Positions 1 to 12,499 of a stretch of DNA of 64,000 nt are shown here, in pieces. Under the pieces are notes generated by a model, which saw only the letters and a program-made list of their open reading frames with translations, had not been told where the DNA came from and searched no databases. Each line of letters starts with the position of its first letter. Position 1 is the stretch's first letter. The stretch is from Podocnemis expansa (Eukaryota; Chordata; Testudines; Podocnemididae). The stretch is from NCBI GenBank assembly GCA_007922195.1, contig ML682005.1, positions 30,845,042-30,909,041 of the forward strand, in the 5' to 3' direction. The translations under genes and the position numbers were made by a program.

Positions 1-2610
1 GATTGGTACGTGGTACTCGTCTGGGACCACTGTCACTGTCTTGCTGTACTTCACACAGACCATTACTAAGATAGCTAAATTCATTTATATGAGAAAGACT
101 TATAATTCAGTGTACAATAAAGTGTGCTCAGTGTCCATAAACTTTAGTATTCTTAGATTCCATAGCATGTGATTTAAAGTATGATCCAAAATATTGCTGT
201 TTAACCTCATCAAACAATTCACCAAAAGTTCATTTAAATAAAATGTTAGGTCGCCAGCCTATAAGAGTCTCTACTGAACATATGCTCGCTACAGCTAAAG
301 GTATTGTGAATTACTAGAACAGATTGCTGCCAAAATATCTATGTACAGTAACACTGATATTTATCATCAGCAGAGAGATATTTGCCTTTCCCAGTAGTAA
401 CATTGTTGCTGCAGATCCTTGTGCTACAACCATCTGTGGTGTTACTAGTACTGTTGTTGTTGAAGGAAACCTCTGCTTGAATTTGAAATAAAGGAATTTA
501 TATTTATTGTTCTGACTGAAGCTTTATCACAGCTAAATTTTCAAAAATATGTTCTAGTGCCATTTGTGTATAATGGCAACTGCTTATGTGCAAAAAGATT
601 ACATTAATCTCCCTCTGTGAGTTTGGTTCAAAATAGTTTCCACTTTTCAGACTTTGTTGTTCGTGTCACAGCTTTTGCAGATCCAAGTCATACCATTAGC
701 TTGGAGATATTTCATCACTTCCATACCCAAAAGGAATTCAGCCCTGAATTTTAAGAGCTAGGTGCCACAGAAACAATACAAAGGAAAGAGCAGCTACTTT
801 TCCTTCAACTGCCCTAGAAGAACTAGTGCTTCAAGATCTCATTCACAATGCACAAGTAGGCTCATTTCCTGGGACTGGTCAAGAAGAAAAAAAAGTGATT
901 GGAAGAGGAGGCAGCCACTATGTTTTGCAAATTAATTTATTTGGCAAAATTATCATTAGAGCTCTCACCTTCAGGAGTTTATAATTTGGACAGAGGTCAA
1001 ATTTCTAGCAGTTGGAACCTTTCAGAAAAACTAGGAAGTAAACTATTGGGTCGGTCTGGGAAGGGAAAGGGTCCAATTCTTAGCGGGTATGATCTAATGC
1101 TCACTGAAATCACATATTTGTGTTTCTCTCTTTTTGGGGGGTGGAGAGTTAAAGCAGATCATGAATATGTATGCTCCTTAAAAAAATCTCCTGTAATTGT
1201 GACTTTAATTTCCAATCATTTGCATAGGTAATTTGAATTTACTGAAGAGCACTGAACAACACAAACAGAACAGAATTACTGGGAGTTAGGAATATTTTTC
1301 AGTGGAAAAAAGAGTGCTGACTACAAAAAAAGCAAAAGCCCAACAGAATAATTTAAAGGCATCTCACCCATGGCTGATTGACCAATACATACATGTCTAG
1401 GGAATTGATGCTGCAAGATGCTAAGCACTACTGCTTTGACCCCCAGAAGACATTTAAACATGTGCAAATCCTTTTACCTCAAAGTGACTACTCATATGCT
1501 CAAAGCATAGCATATCTTCTTAAATGCTTTACTTAGTTGGAAAGAGTGTGCTCAGCCACTTTCATGATGAAACAATAGTTCATAAACATTCAAATAAATA
1601 TTATAGGCCAAACTTCACTTGGTGTAAGTCAACATAGCTCCACTGAAGTCAACCCACATAAAAGTTTCAATGATGCTATTGACATGTGACACACTCAGGC
1701 AACTGCCTCTTGGGAAAATGGGGAAGCAATAATAGCCTATTTGAATGTCAAACCAATCTTTTCCATCAGCATTAGTCTGATGTAGCGTCCTGTACTTGAG
1801 TATCTTAGTTTGAACTGAGTTCAAGGGGATGTGATGTTTTATTCTTTAATTCAAAAACAAGTTCAATGGTTTAGACAGGACCATTTTAAATTAAATTTAG
1901 ATAATTGAATTATTTTGATTTATCTTGCAAAGAGAAGTACTGTCTGTCAGGAATTTGTGGACAGCTGCCTACAGATGCATTTACAATGATACTGGATTCT
2001 TTCCAAATGTAGCTCTGAATGTCAACTATATAGCTATATTTCTACAGGACTTCAGCTATACATTTCTTCCAACAATTATTATTACTAATTTAATGTCACT
2101 GCTGTGCATGGTACCCTATAAACACATTGAGATACTGTTCATGTGCTGAGGGGCTTGCACACTAATATCCTGAACCCATAACACGTTCCATGCAGGATGA
2201 TTCCATTGCTCTTTCACAGGCCATTGCAGGACAGTGGCATAATTGTCCAGTTAGGCCATGTAATGAGTGCCTTTAACTTTTAATGGGCAGAGGATTGAGA
2301 CCTTCAGAGAACTTGGTAATGAGAGAGAGAAATGAAACACAGAAACAGGAAAGGGAAGCAGCTGCTGGGAGAGGAATCAAAATTATTTTTACTTATCCCA
2401 GGATGAAGGACATCAGTTTTGTTGTTTAAGTACATTTGTTTGTTACAGTATTATTCTGTTTATGGGCATGATCGAGAGCCAGCTGAAGTCATTCCACTGA
2501 CTACAATGGGCATTGAACCAAACCTTATACCTTGCTATATTTTGGATGACTTGTCAACAGAAAATGGGTAATGAGTAAGAGTACAGTTTAGTGACTATTA
2601 CTGCAAGTCT
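1..2610. other. Unique AT-rich non-coding DNA, nothing recognised
   Basis: No repeat family, exon or RNA gene could be recognised. The longest frame (110 codons at 899-1231, plus) has no family resemblance, no splice context and ordinary AT-rich composition, so I treat it as a chance frame. Decayed older repeats may be present but are not readable by eye. Confidence 0.5.
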
Positions 2611-2619
2611 GCTCAGAAA

Positions 2620-2735
2620 TCTATAAAAACAAGGAGTTGTATGGCACTTTGAGACTAACAAAGTGCCACACAACTTTTTTTTTTTTTTTTTTAACTGGAC
2701 TAGACTAACACGGCTATTCCTTTTGAAATTGACAA
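2620..2735. mobile_element. Fused inverted ends of a PLE-type repeat
   Basis: An end reading on the minus strand (AAGGAGT..TGGCACTTTGAGACTAACAAA) is joined directly to the opposite end on the plus strand (GTGCCACACAAC, an 18-base T run, then TAGACTAACACGGCTA). These are the same terminal words seen in the elements at 8.1, 30.2, 31.8 and 59.8 kb. Everything between the two ends, including the hammerhead-like core, is missing. It looks like a minimal fold-back derivative of the family. Confidence 0.6.
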
Positions 2736-3629
2736 GATGCAAGGCTCTGAATTCTTTGAAGGTTTTATTAGAGACAGTTGTCCACATATACTTTTGCAAC
2801 ATCTGCTGTAGTTATCAGTTCAGTTTTACTCTTCTGTAAATGCAGACAGCTGACATGACAGACTGCATTTAGACTTGTGGACAGTTGCACTGAGACTTTA
2901 AGACAACATACACAAATGAAGGCAACTATACATAGTGGCAGGACTGTATGCCAGTTTGAGCTTGCTGGACATATATTAATATTCAGTGACTGTCTGGGTT
3001 TATTTTAGGAATATTAAATATCTGGATTGTTTTATTCACCTGATTCTATTTAATCAACCAAGTTTTTTCTTTTAACCCAAAGAAGAATTTATACAATTCT
3101 ATGACCTATGGTAGGTAGGAGGTCAGACTAGTCTACCTAATTATTCTTTCTTACCTAGAAGTCTATAAGAATGTACAATATTTAAAATGTCACTACCACA
3201 GGGACATAGAGGTGAGAAGCATGACCTGGAAAAGACTGTATGAAAATCTCTTGAGTACTGATAGTTTTCTATGTGCAAATTGGACTGCAGAATATAATCT
3301 ACATGTATATGAATCTGAACAGACTATAAAACACCTCAAAGAAATATCATGCTATACACATACATCGGTAACCAGCTTAGACTGTAATGACTCCCAAAGA
3401 ACCCCTATCCTGTGTTTCAGACATTGCCTGAAACCAAGCTAAATCTTAATGAGACAAGGTTATTGGTCCAACTGAGTTTCAAGACAGAGAATTCCAAGTA
3501 CTCATTTCCGACCCCCCCAATATTTTGCAAGAATTATTTTCTCACTTCAAATTCAACCACAATAAAATGCATCTTTAAAATAATGTGAAAGGTCTGACAA
3601 GCCAAATAATCAAAAAATAATTCAAAATT
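2736..3629. other. Unique non-coding DNA, nothing recognised
   Basis: AT-rich sequence with no readable repeat or gene. Short frames show no family features. Confidence 0.45.
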
Positions 3630-4913
3630 ACCATATATACTTGGGTATAAGCTGATCCGGGCACAAGCCTACCCCCCAATTTTGAGCCCCCAAAAGAAGC
3701 TAAAATTGGTGACCCAGGTATAAGCCGAGGTCCCCTTTTGGCCTTGGCCCCTAATCCCCCACCCACTGCTGCTGGCTTCCTCTGGAGTTTCTGACAGCTT
3801 CCCTACCCCAAAATCTCCGCTGCTGCTTCTCCCTTGCCCCCTCACTGTCCATTCCTCCCTGCTGCCCTCCTGCTCTGCCCTTTCCTCACTGCTACACCCC
3901 TGCTCACTTCTCAGTTTCCTGCTGCTGCCCCCTGTGCCACCCTTTCTTCACTGCTGTCACCCCTGCTCCGCCCTTTCCTCACTGCTGTCACCCCTGCTGC
4001 CCTCTGCTCTGCCCTTTCCTCACTGCTACACCCCTGCTCACTTCAGTTTCCTGCTGCTGTCCCCTGCTCCTCCTACTGCCCCTTGCTCTGACCTTCCCTC
4101 AGTGCTGCCCCCTGCTCTGCCCCTTTCTCACTGCTGCTCTCTGCTCCTCCTACTGCCCCCTCCTCACTACCACCCCCTACTCCACCCTTCCCTCACTGCT
4201 ACCTGCTGCTGCCCCCTGCTCTGCCCCACCCCTTCCTCACTGCTGCCCCCCTGCTCCTCCTGCTGCCCCCCTGCTCTGCCCTTTCCTCACTGCTGCCCCC
4301 CTTCCCTGCTCCTTCCCCACTCCCTTCTCAGTACCCTGCTGTTGCTCCCCTGTTCCCCAACACCCTTTCCACCCCCTTCCCTCCCAACCTCCAACCCCTG
4401 CTGCCCCTCTTACCAGCCTGCCAGGCCCCCCACCAAATCCCCAGTCCCTGTCACTGCTTCCCTGGGCTCCCCGAAAACACTGGGTCCTCCTGCCACTTTC
4501 CCCAGACTCCCTGACCCCCCCCCCCAATGCCCAAGCCCTGCCGCCTCTTCCCTGGTCTCCCTGAACCCTCCCGGCCGTCCCTTCACTTTCCCCAACTCCC
4601 CAACCCCCTCCCCACCCCCAGTCCCTTCTGCCACTTCCCTGGCCTCCCTGAATCAATGTCCAGGCCGACCACCCCCCAGGGCCCCCTTACTTGGCCGCTC
4701 CAGATGCCGGGGGTCCCTTCCTTACTCCAGCCACAGCCACCACCAACTGCCCAAGATGGCCACCCAGCAACACTGGGGCTCCGACCTGCTGCATGGTCAG
4801 GGAAACTCCTGTCTGGGGCTGTCTGCCGTATTCTCTTGAGTATAAGCCAAGCACCTGTTTTGAAGCCAATTTTCAGGCACAAAATTCTCAGCTTATATGT
4901 GATGATACATCTG
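3630..4913. mobile_element. C-rich non-autonomous DNA transposon, TIR ACCATATATACTTGGGTATAAGC
   Basis: The left end reads ACCATATATACTTGGG followed by TATAAGCTGATCCGG. The right end has the decayed complement (TCAGCTTATATGTGATGATACAT), and the motif TATAAGCC recurs inside both ends, as expected for terminal inverted repeats. The interior (about 3830-4330) is pyrimidine-rich and made of imperfect repeats of a CCCTTTCCTCACTGCTGCCCC type word. The 301-codon plus frame at 3934-4839 and its minus-strand partners are by-products of this low-complexity tract, not genes. The superfamily is not assigned. Confidence 0.55.
3830..4330. repeat. Degenerate C-rich minisatellite inside the transposon
   Basis: Irregular repeats of a unit of about 25-50 bp containing CTTTCCTCACTGCTGCCCCC and CTGCTCTGCC. 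The strand is strongly C-rich, with almost no G runs. This composition explains the long open frames on both strands. Confidence 0.75.
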
Positions 4914-5500
4914 AAACAAGATCAGTCTTTTCTATACCTAGTTATTAGACAAACCTACAGACATGGGGCTTTCGTGTTTGTCTGACATGCAGCAGTTTGG
5001 AGTTTCAGCCTTTACTAAAAAGGTCTATATTTATGAAGCATGTTAGACACTGTTAGCTGAACACATGCCTGATCTAATCTTGCTTGCACAGATTCCACAC
5101 TGGTGCAGTCACTGATGTCAATGGGGCTGATTTACCTGTGTGTAAATAAGAGCAAAATCAGGCTCAGTTTGTGACATGCAAGCAGTTATCTATTTTCACC
5201 CTTCCTCAGTTGAAATAGAGTGTAGTCTACTGTATATCAGAGGTCACACCAGAATGGGAACCTAGACTCATATTTCATCATGTATATCCTGTAGTAACAT
5301 ACCACTTGTTCCACAAGCTGCCTCTTTGCATTAGTCTTTCTACACAAGCAGATAGGAATGAAGCTAAATACTTGGTTTTCTGACAAAATATTTAGTGGGG
5401 GTGCAATCTGAATTTTCCTGAGGAAATAACCAAAAATTCTCCTTCTCCTGCCCTGCCCCCAGCTCGCTCTCTCTCCACTGCATTCTTCTCAGGTACCCAG

Positions 5501-5799
5501 CAAGGCCAGCTCAAGGGGTTCTGGCACCCCAAGCCAAATTTTGATTTGGCACTCCCCCAGCTCATTCATGGAGGTTGAAAAAAGTTTTCCAAAAAGTGCA
5601 TAAATCTCCAGTTTCTGCCTGCAGAGGGACTTAAATTGCACTCTGCCAAAATAATTTAAGCTGCAGGCTGACTAACAGTGCCTGAGCTGCTAGGAAAGAG
5701 TTGAAGAAGCAGGAGCCAGCCTGATCTTGGGGGGGGTGCCCCTACGAACTGTCACCTGAAGCCATGTCTGTCTTTTGCCTCACAGTAGAGCTGGCCCTG
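5501..5799. mobile_element. hAT-type MITE (299 bp) with 8-bp target duplication
   Basis: The element begins CAAGGCCAGCTC and ends GAGCTGGCCCTG, a terminal inverted repeat. It is flanked by GTACCCAG (5493-5500) and CTACCCAG (5800-5807), matching 7 of 8 bases. An 8-bp target duplication and a CAnnG-type end are hallmarks of the hAT superfamily. There is no coding capacity, so it is a non-autonomous copy. Confidence 0.75.
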
Positions 5800-8127
5800 C
5801 TACCCAGCCGCACACACTAATCACCACAGCCCCATGATTTCTCTGTTACTCCCCCAAACCCAGTTCTGAGAGAAGAGACCATAAGAGAGCTCAGATTTAT
5901 GCCTTTCTCCTTACAGACTGTTCCATATGCACATCGCTCCAGCTCCCACAAGCCCAGCCTCACATATAATAATTCCCTCCACATTGCTCAGAGCTAGTGG
6001 CAGGACACAACCCCAAAGGTCTCCCTGACACACATCCAGACCCAAGCAGACACCAAGGGAGACAGTCAGGCTGAAAAGCATTATCAAGGACCAGGCAATT
6101 CTAGGAGTCCCAGATCCTATCCTCCTCTTGTATCTCCACTTTACTCAAGAAGTACCAAAAGCTTAGATACAATCCTCTCACCCTCCAGAGAACAGGAAAT
6201 TCTTAGACACCCTGCTGTGCTTCTCACTTGGCTGATTGGGGCATACGTGGTGTTGATGGGCACCAGAAAGACTGCAGAGAGATCAACATGGGGCCTAAGC
6301 AAGCATATTGGGTTTCAGCACCACCCAAATTTGGCCTGACACCCCTTCCTCCATGTTGGAGGGCTGGCTAGGCCAAATTACTAGGTCTAGTTAAAAGGCC
6401 AAGGGGAGAGGATGCTGGGATCTCTGTGCTCCCCTTTTCTGTGCCTTTCTTTGCTTATTAGCATTCTTTCAGTCAGAGAGCAGGATTTGTTTAAATTCAG
6501 TTAAAGAAGTATTATGACATAAAATGAAATATACTTTTTCTTCTTCAGGAACAGAAGATCTCATTTAGGTAACTGAAGGGCCACCACTACTTTAGTATCC
6601 TCACAACACATTCAAGAAGGAGGGTAATGCTATTAGGACCACATTAAATGTGCAGAACAGAAACAGAAAGTCTAAGGGCCAGATTTTCAAGAGTATTTAG
6701 GTATTTAAAGATGTGGGAAAGATACTTACTAGAATTTTCAAGTCAGCTACACAGCCAAAGGGAGAGAGGATATATTATTTAGTGGACCAACTGATTTGAA
6801 GAACTCATTGTCTCTCCCCCCCAACAGGAATTAGTCCAATAAAAAAAAATTACCTCACCCACCTTGCCTGTCTAATATCCAGGGACCAACATGGCTACAC
6901 CACAGCAATGAACAGTCAGTGGGAGTGAGGCACCTAACTCTCTGCAGTGCTTTTGTAAATTCCTCTCTGTCTGTAAATTCCTGAAATATCTTATAGAAAG
7001 TGTTCCTGAATAACTTGTGCAAGGTCATACAGGACATGCACGTCAGAGTAGTAAATGAATGTGGAACTACCATGGCTTGCACCCCAATCACATCTTTTCT
7101 CTAAAAAGGAAGTTAATTTAAAATAGTATGAATCAGGAAAGAACTCTGGGAAAGTGCATGTAAGAACTAACTTTCTGGCAGTGAGATCTATTAGGATTTG
7201 GAATATAGTTTCTCAAGGGAAGCAGTGACATAAAATTAGACTGAAAGTGTATTGGATGAATAATAACTGTTCTGGCTACTGCAGCCAAGGGACTGGACTT
7301 GAAAGGCATATGTAGATGAAGACATCTCCAGTGACTAGTCAAGCTTATTTTAAGAATGCCCAGGCAGGTAAGTTGAATTTTTCTGTTCAATACTAAAAAG
7401 TCCACTTTCTTTTACTTTACAGAGAATGGGTAATACTGAGAAACATGCAGTTACTCCCCACCTCCAAAGCAGGAAATTCAATAGTGAGTGCCAGAATAGT
7501 TGAGTTCCATTCTCTCTTCTTCCACTGACAGACTATTTGCCCTGGAGTAAGTCTCTATAGCTCAGTTTTTCCATGTATAAAATAACCATTCCTTTGTGGA
7601 ACACTTTGAGCGCTATAAATAAAACAAGCTATATTAAATTTAACACACATTATTTCCTCAAACAAGTATTATTAGAACAATGGTTGATTAGAGCAATATT
7701 AAGAATAAAACAGGAAGGATAAGTTAGGTGCATTGTGTAGTAAACTCGTTCTTTTATTCATTTCCATGTTCTAATGAAAAATATCATGATTGTCATGTAC
7801 ATTCACCCTGGCATATGCAGACATGCTAAATGTTATATTTCGGCTCAGTATTTCTGCTATATTTTTTCCTCAGAGATTGCACCAAATTCCAGTGAGCAGT
7901 AAATCTACATTTTACATTGCTTTATATTCTCAATTGTCTAGATAAAAGCTGGACCTCACAGGCCAATGAAGGGAAAAAATAATGAAACACTGAAATCTCT
8001 TCTGAAACTCATTGGCCTCTTGTTTGAGAAGTAAAAAGGATATTAAGTAATCAGTGTATAATCTGTAACAGATTCTAAACATAATGGTGAATACCTGCTT
8101 GAGAGAGTAACATTTTGATAAGTTCTA
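5800..8127. other. Mostly unique non-coding DNA
   Basis: No gene seen. Around 6675-6740 (GGGCCAGATTTTCAAGAG) and 6780-6900 (TTAGTCCAATAAAAAAAAATTACCTCACCC) there are words I associate with old amniote interspersed repeats, but boundaries and class cannot be set from the sequence. The 90-codon and 78-codon minus frames here show no family features. Confidence 0.4.
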
Positions 8128-8410
8128 ATGGGCAGTCATGTTAGTCTAGCTCAGTAAGAGAAACAAGAGTACTGTGGCTCTTAAAGGCTAACAAATTTAT
8201 TTACTGAGTGAGCATTCATGGGAGAAAATCCCACGATTTGCTGTTACAGTGTGACCTGATCCCATGACTTGCACTTCTCTGCATTTATTTCATCCCATTC
8301 TGTAAGTTCCTCTGTGTTCAAAGCATCTGACGAAATGGGATTTTCTCCCATGAGAGCTCATGCAATAAATTTGTTAGTCAGAGTGCTACAGGACTCTTTT
8401 TTTCTTTTAT
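8128..8410. mobile_element. PLE-type inverted element, left arm truncated
   Basis: The left end reads on the minus strand (TTAGTCTAGCTCAGTAAGAG, then TAAAGGCTAACAAATTTATTT and a GAGAAAATCCCA segment). The right half reads on the plus strand (GATTTGCTGTTACAGTGTGACC, CTGACGAAATGGG, GCTCATGCAATAAATTTGTTAG, CTACAGGACTC). The left arm breaks off at GAAAATCCCACG and joins the middle, so the two arms are not full complements. Family membership rests on the shared words with the copies at 30.2, 31.8, 51.9 and 59.7 kb. Confidence 0.7.
8327..8363 (+). ncRNA. Hammerhead-like core relic in PLE-type end
   Basis: CTGACGA matches the CUGANGA box. It is followed by a stem (AATGGGA / TCCCAT) and GAGA where GAAA is expected, then the short hairpin GC-TCAT-GC. 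The GAAA box is mutated and the U expected before the cleavage site is not present, so this copy is probably inactive. Confidence 0.4.
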
Positions 8411-9412
8411 TTCTTCTTCTTATGGTACTGTCACTTCTGCCCCTACTTTCTAAGCAACCCACATCTTATTTGTTTCAAAGAATTTACACAAATGGGAACA
8501 AACTATAGAGCAAGTCATAGTATAAGTTTGTATAACGTTTTGGCATCTGCCTTCTGTATTTGGCAAGATGCACATCTCACTGGCAACATCTTCCCTATAT
8601 TTAGTATATACATAATCAATCTTACTCTCTCTTGATTTTGCAGTGAAAGTAACATCAAGCAGTTACTCTCTCAGGCATCCCTAGACTGTGGGTGGGGCTG
8701 TTACAGCTGCTGTAGAGTGCTGGGATGCAGGGAGAAACCTGCAAAAGGGTGGTTGTGAAGCAGCTAATATAGCAGATCTATGCCATTAAGAACTATGGTA
8801 GATCTGTGGGAGCTGGGTCTGCCAACTTTAGGGAAACATCATGTCAGCTGTGATGTCAATGTCAAAGACACTCTGGGATTTTTCTCAAGGGTGTGAATGC
8901 CACATCATTTTTTGAACCAGTTATTGTAGCACTACAACAGACTAAGCCTGTCTGTGGGTCAGGCTACATTGCCGGCAAAATTCAGCAGCAGTCTACAGGA
9001 GTTAAGCAAACTATTCTAAACAGCTTGTGCAATGACTGTCAACTTCCTAATTCCCCTTTAGTATGATGTATTCAATGTTCTGTATTATTGGAAAATGCTT
9101 CTTAACTGACCACTCAGCAAATCCAGGGGGTTGGAAGAAGGGGAAGAAGTGACCTGACAGTGGCAACTTTGCTGCTGTCAGTGTAGACATAGTCTATGTT
9201 TCTCACAGCTAATTTTTCTTAAAAGTTCCTTGTTATGCACAGAGATCTAAAGGTCTCACTGTAGTCTCTGGAAGTAGAATCATGTGCTATTCCATAGGCA
9301 AGTTAGCAATAGAAAGATAAGGGGATTTTTGTTTCTAAAAATAAAAAATAATTTCAGTGCAGTGTCCATTCCTTCTCTCTGTTCCATGTCTTCCAGTTGC
9401 TGGAATTTTTGA
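8411..9412. other. Unique non-coding DNA, nothing recognised
   Basis: No readable gene or repeat family. Confidence 0.4.
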
Positions 9413-9824
9413 TAATCATAGAAACTGAAATGGACCATGACAGGTCATTGAATCCAGTCCCCTGCACTTATGGCAGAATAATGTGCCCTCTTAAACCATC
9501 CCTGACAGGTGCTTGTCTAACCTGCTCCTAAAAATGTCCAATGATGGATCCACCACCTCGAGGCAATTTATTCCAGTGGTTAATCACCCTGATGGCTAGA
9601 AATTTTTTTCCTAATGTCCAACCTAAACTTGCCTCACTGTAATTTAAGCTGATTGCTTCTTGTCATATCATCAGCACTTCAGAGAAGTGTATTTCTTCCT
9701 CCTCCTCCTCACCACCTTTTAGGTATTTGAAAACTTATCATGCCCCCCCCCCAGTTTCCTCTTTTCAAGGCTAAACAAACCCAGTTCTTTCAATCTTTCC
9801 TTGTAAGTCAGGTATTCCAGACCT

Positions 9825-10209
9825 GAAAGTTATCATGCTTCAACAAAAGAACTTAAAAAACATACTTCAGCATTAAACTGCCCAGCTGAAACTCATATGT
9901 CAACTTGACACAATTGAACTCGGTCTGAACAGGGACTTGGAATGGTTCTCTCACTACATGATGTAATTGTCCATGTTCCCACACTCTCACATGCTAATCC
10001 ACGGGTGTGAATGGGCCTCATCTACCCTAACTGAATTGACTTTGTTAGCACTCTCCCTCCCCATTGTAATATTTCTCACCCTTGCAAGTGTATACATACA
10101 TCCTAAATGCAGTTTCCACTTCATGCATCTGATGAAGTGGGTTGCAGCCCACAAACGCTTATGCCTGAAGAAATTTGGTAGTCTTTAAGGGGCCACAGGA
10201 CTGTTTTTC
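9825..10209 (+). mobile_element. PLE 3' end inserted in CR1, 10-bp target duplication
   Basis: TTCCAGACCT occurs at 9815-9824 and again at 10210-10219, flanking 385 bp absent from the CR1. The insert starts with the last codons of a Penelope-like ORF on the plus strand (VIMLQQKNLKNILQH, stop, then LICQLDTIELGLNRDLEW and a stop near 9963). Untranslated sequence follows, and near its end lies CTGATGAAGTGGGTTGCAGC. The same C-terminal words occur in the minus-strand copy at 25 kb. It is 5'-truncated, with one internal stop. Confidence 0.8.
10129..10165 (+). ncRNA. Hammerhead-like motif in PLE 3' end
   Basis: CTGATGA is followed by GTGGG-TTGCAG-CCCAC (stem II), AAAC where GAAA is expected, then GC-TTAT-GC (a short stem III). 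This is the order of the hammerhead ribozyme core, and Penelope-like elements are known to carry minimal hammerheads. The altered GAAA box suggests this copy no longer cleaves. Confidence 0.5.
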
Positions 10210-10942
10210 TTCCAGACCTTCAGTCATTTTTCGTTGCTCTTCATCACACTTTCTCCAATTTCTCCACACCTTTCCTGAAATGAGGTGTCCAAAACTGGAC
10301 ACAATACTCCTAATCAGCATGGAGTAGATAAAAAGAATTACTTCTCATGTTTTACTTAGAATATTCCTGTTTATACATCACAGAATTGTGTGGGCTTTGG
10401 GGCGGGGGGAGAACAGTGTTACACTGTTGATTCATATTTAGCTTGTGGTCCACTATGACACACAGATCCTTTTCCACAGACTGCTTAGGAAAGAGTGCAT
10501 TGCCCATTTTGTATGTGTGAAATTGATTATTGTTTCTTAAATGGAGTACTTTTCATTTGTCTTTATTGAATTTCATCCTATTTACCTCAGACCATTTCCT
10601 CAGTTTGTCCAAATTATTTTGAATTGTGATCCTATCCTCCAAAGCACTTGCAATCCCTCCCAGCTTGCTGTGTACTGTCAATACCATCATCTAAATCATT
10701 GCTGAAAATATTGATCAGAACCAGACCCAGAACCCTGGTCATACCCTGCTCATACCACCCTTCCAGCATGACTGTGAACTGTTGATAACCACTCCCAGAA
10801 AGTAGTTATCTTATAGTAGCTCCACCTAGATTGTACTCTTTAGTTTGTTAATGAGAAAATGATGCGAAACCATATTAAAAAAAAGCCTTACTAAAGTCTA
10901 GATATACAATAACTACTGCTTCCTCTCTATCCACAAGGCTTG

Positions 10943-11389
10943 TTACCTGTCATAGAAAGCTATCAGTTTGGTTTGACATGATTTGTTCTTGACAAGTCCA
11001 TGCTGACTAATACTTACCCCCTTATTCTCTTCTAGGTGTTTGCTAATTGATTCATTAATTATTTGCGCCATTATTTTTCCTGGTACAGAGGTTAAACTGA
11101 CTGGTCTATAATCCCCTGGGCTGTCCTTATTTCCCTGTGTATAGATGGACACTATATTTGCTCTTTTTGAGTCCTCTGGGACATCTCCAGTCTTCCATCA
11201 TTTTTCAAAGGTAATAGCCAATGGCTCAGATATCTCCTGTGCCAGCTCCTTGAGTAATCTAGGGTGCATATCACCAGGCCCTTGTGACTTTAAGGCATCT
11301 AACTTGTCTAAGTAATTTTTAACTTGTTCCTTCTTTATTTCAGCTTCTGAACATATCCAATTACCACCCAACTTCACAGTGAAGACCAA
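10943..11389 (-). pseudogene. CR1 reverse-transcriptase fragment
   Basis: This is the N-terminal part of the CR1 reverse-transcriptase domain, the enzyme that copies element RNA at the nicked target. The frame 11198-11389 carries the [21 protein letters not shown] segment and 10943-11152 carries GDYRPVSLTSVPGKI and SQHG. Both words are diagnostic of CR1 in birds, crocodilians and turtles. A frame change separates the two pieces, and the catalytic FADD segment is lost downstream. It is non-functional and shorter and more decayed than the copy at 34.3-36.3 kb. Confidence 0.85.
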
Positions 11390-11390
11390 A

Positions 11391-12480
11391 ACAAAGAAAT
11401 CATTTAGTTGTAATGCAGTTCTGTTGTTGGAAATGGATCAAATTGGGTATAATTCAAAAGCTCTCCCAATGCCCCTTAACACAATGGCACCAAATGGGAG
11501 AAACCAAGAACAATTTTCTGGATAACATTTAAAGAAAAATGTTTTAACAGCAACATTTTTATTTATACTTCAGCACAGATGTTCAAACATGCAGTACCCA
11601 TGCAATTAAACTGTGGTCTTGACTGCAGCTAAGAATACATCATGATCTGTGTGGATCACTGATTCTAATTCTGAAGAACTCTGTTATTTGCAGTGATATA
11701 CACCAAGTACCCAAATACTCTTTCCCAGGTTTTCCAGAACTCAATCAAATATCAAATTAAATATTAAGCATGGCAGGCATGACATGCCTAAAAATTTACC
11801 AAGACCCATCTAGATGCATTAGTTGCTATTAAAAGCCAGAAATGGGCAATTTTAAAGCAACAGGATAAACTTACTCACACTGGCAACTAATTCATATAAG
11901 ATATGCAAGTTTCAGTCTTGCAAACCATTAACATATTATGGACCCAGAGCTCATTAATATCTCAAAACAGTCATCAGTTATGAGACAGCTAAAGATATCA
12001 GCCAAATGGAATCTTTAGTCATAACTTCTATGAAGCCTTTGAAACGTCAAAGAATTATCCACAGCTCCATCAATCTATGGGTTCCAATCAAAATTAACAG
12101 ACTAACTGTGCTGCAGTGCCAAGTAAAAAGTCACAGTGAAGATGGCAGAGACTACTACAGAGCTAATCACTAATGGGTTATTGTATTTTCATCTCCTGCT
12201 CATGTCTGGGTCTCAGCAGAATGTTGATATATACGAGACTTTGGCAAAGTACACATTTTCTATGGTAACCCTAGTCACATTCAAATGCAGCAGACTGCTG
12301 TGCATGGGCCAGACAAAAAGCAAAGTAATACACAGCTTGCAGGGCCTTCATAAGCCAACAGGCTGACCAGGACCTTATGCCAGCAGAAGCTTTTCAGTGT
12401 AGCAATCATATATGGCATAGCTGAGTTACAAGCTCAACTAATCAGAAATGATAAACACCTGTAGAGACTTGACTTAACAT
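11391..12480. other. Unique non-coding DNA, nothing firm
   Basis: No clear gene. The stretch 12120-12480 may belong to the decayed coding relic that follows, but no motif could be anchored. Confidence 0.35.
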
Positions 12481-12499
12481 TTGATTAGGCGTCTGCATA

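Larger units (their letters stand above)
9413..11390 (-). mobile_element. CR1 LINE, 5'-truncated, interrupted by a PLE end
   Basis: The 3' end lies at 9413 (AATCATAGAAACTG, then the untranslated region), and the element runs upward on the minus strand to about 11390. It resumes at 10220 after a 385-bp insertion. Two stretches of reverse-transcriptase coding remain: 11198-11389 ([39 protein letters not shown]) and 10943-11152 (DYRPVSLTSVPGKIM, ISQHGLVKNKSCQTKLIAFY). The reading frame is broken downstream of these. The endonuclease half is absent, as in most CR1 copies, which are 5'-truncated by target-primed reverse transcription. Confidence 0.88.

Noticed and set aside
899..1231. 110-codon plus frame as a possible host gene
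   Set aside because: No family resemblance, ordinary AT-rich composition and no splice or promoter context.
3934..4839. 301-codon plus-strand open frame
   Set aside because: It lies in a pyrimidine-rich imperfect repeat; overlapping frames are open on both strands and the translation is low-complexity L/P/S/C text without domains.
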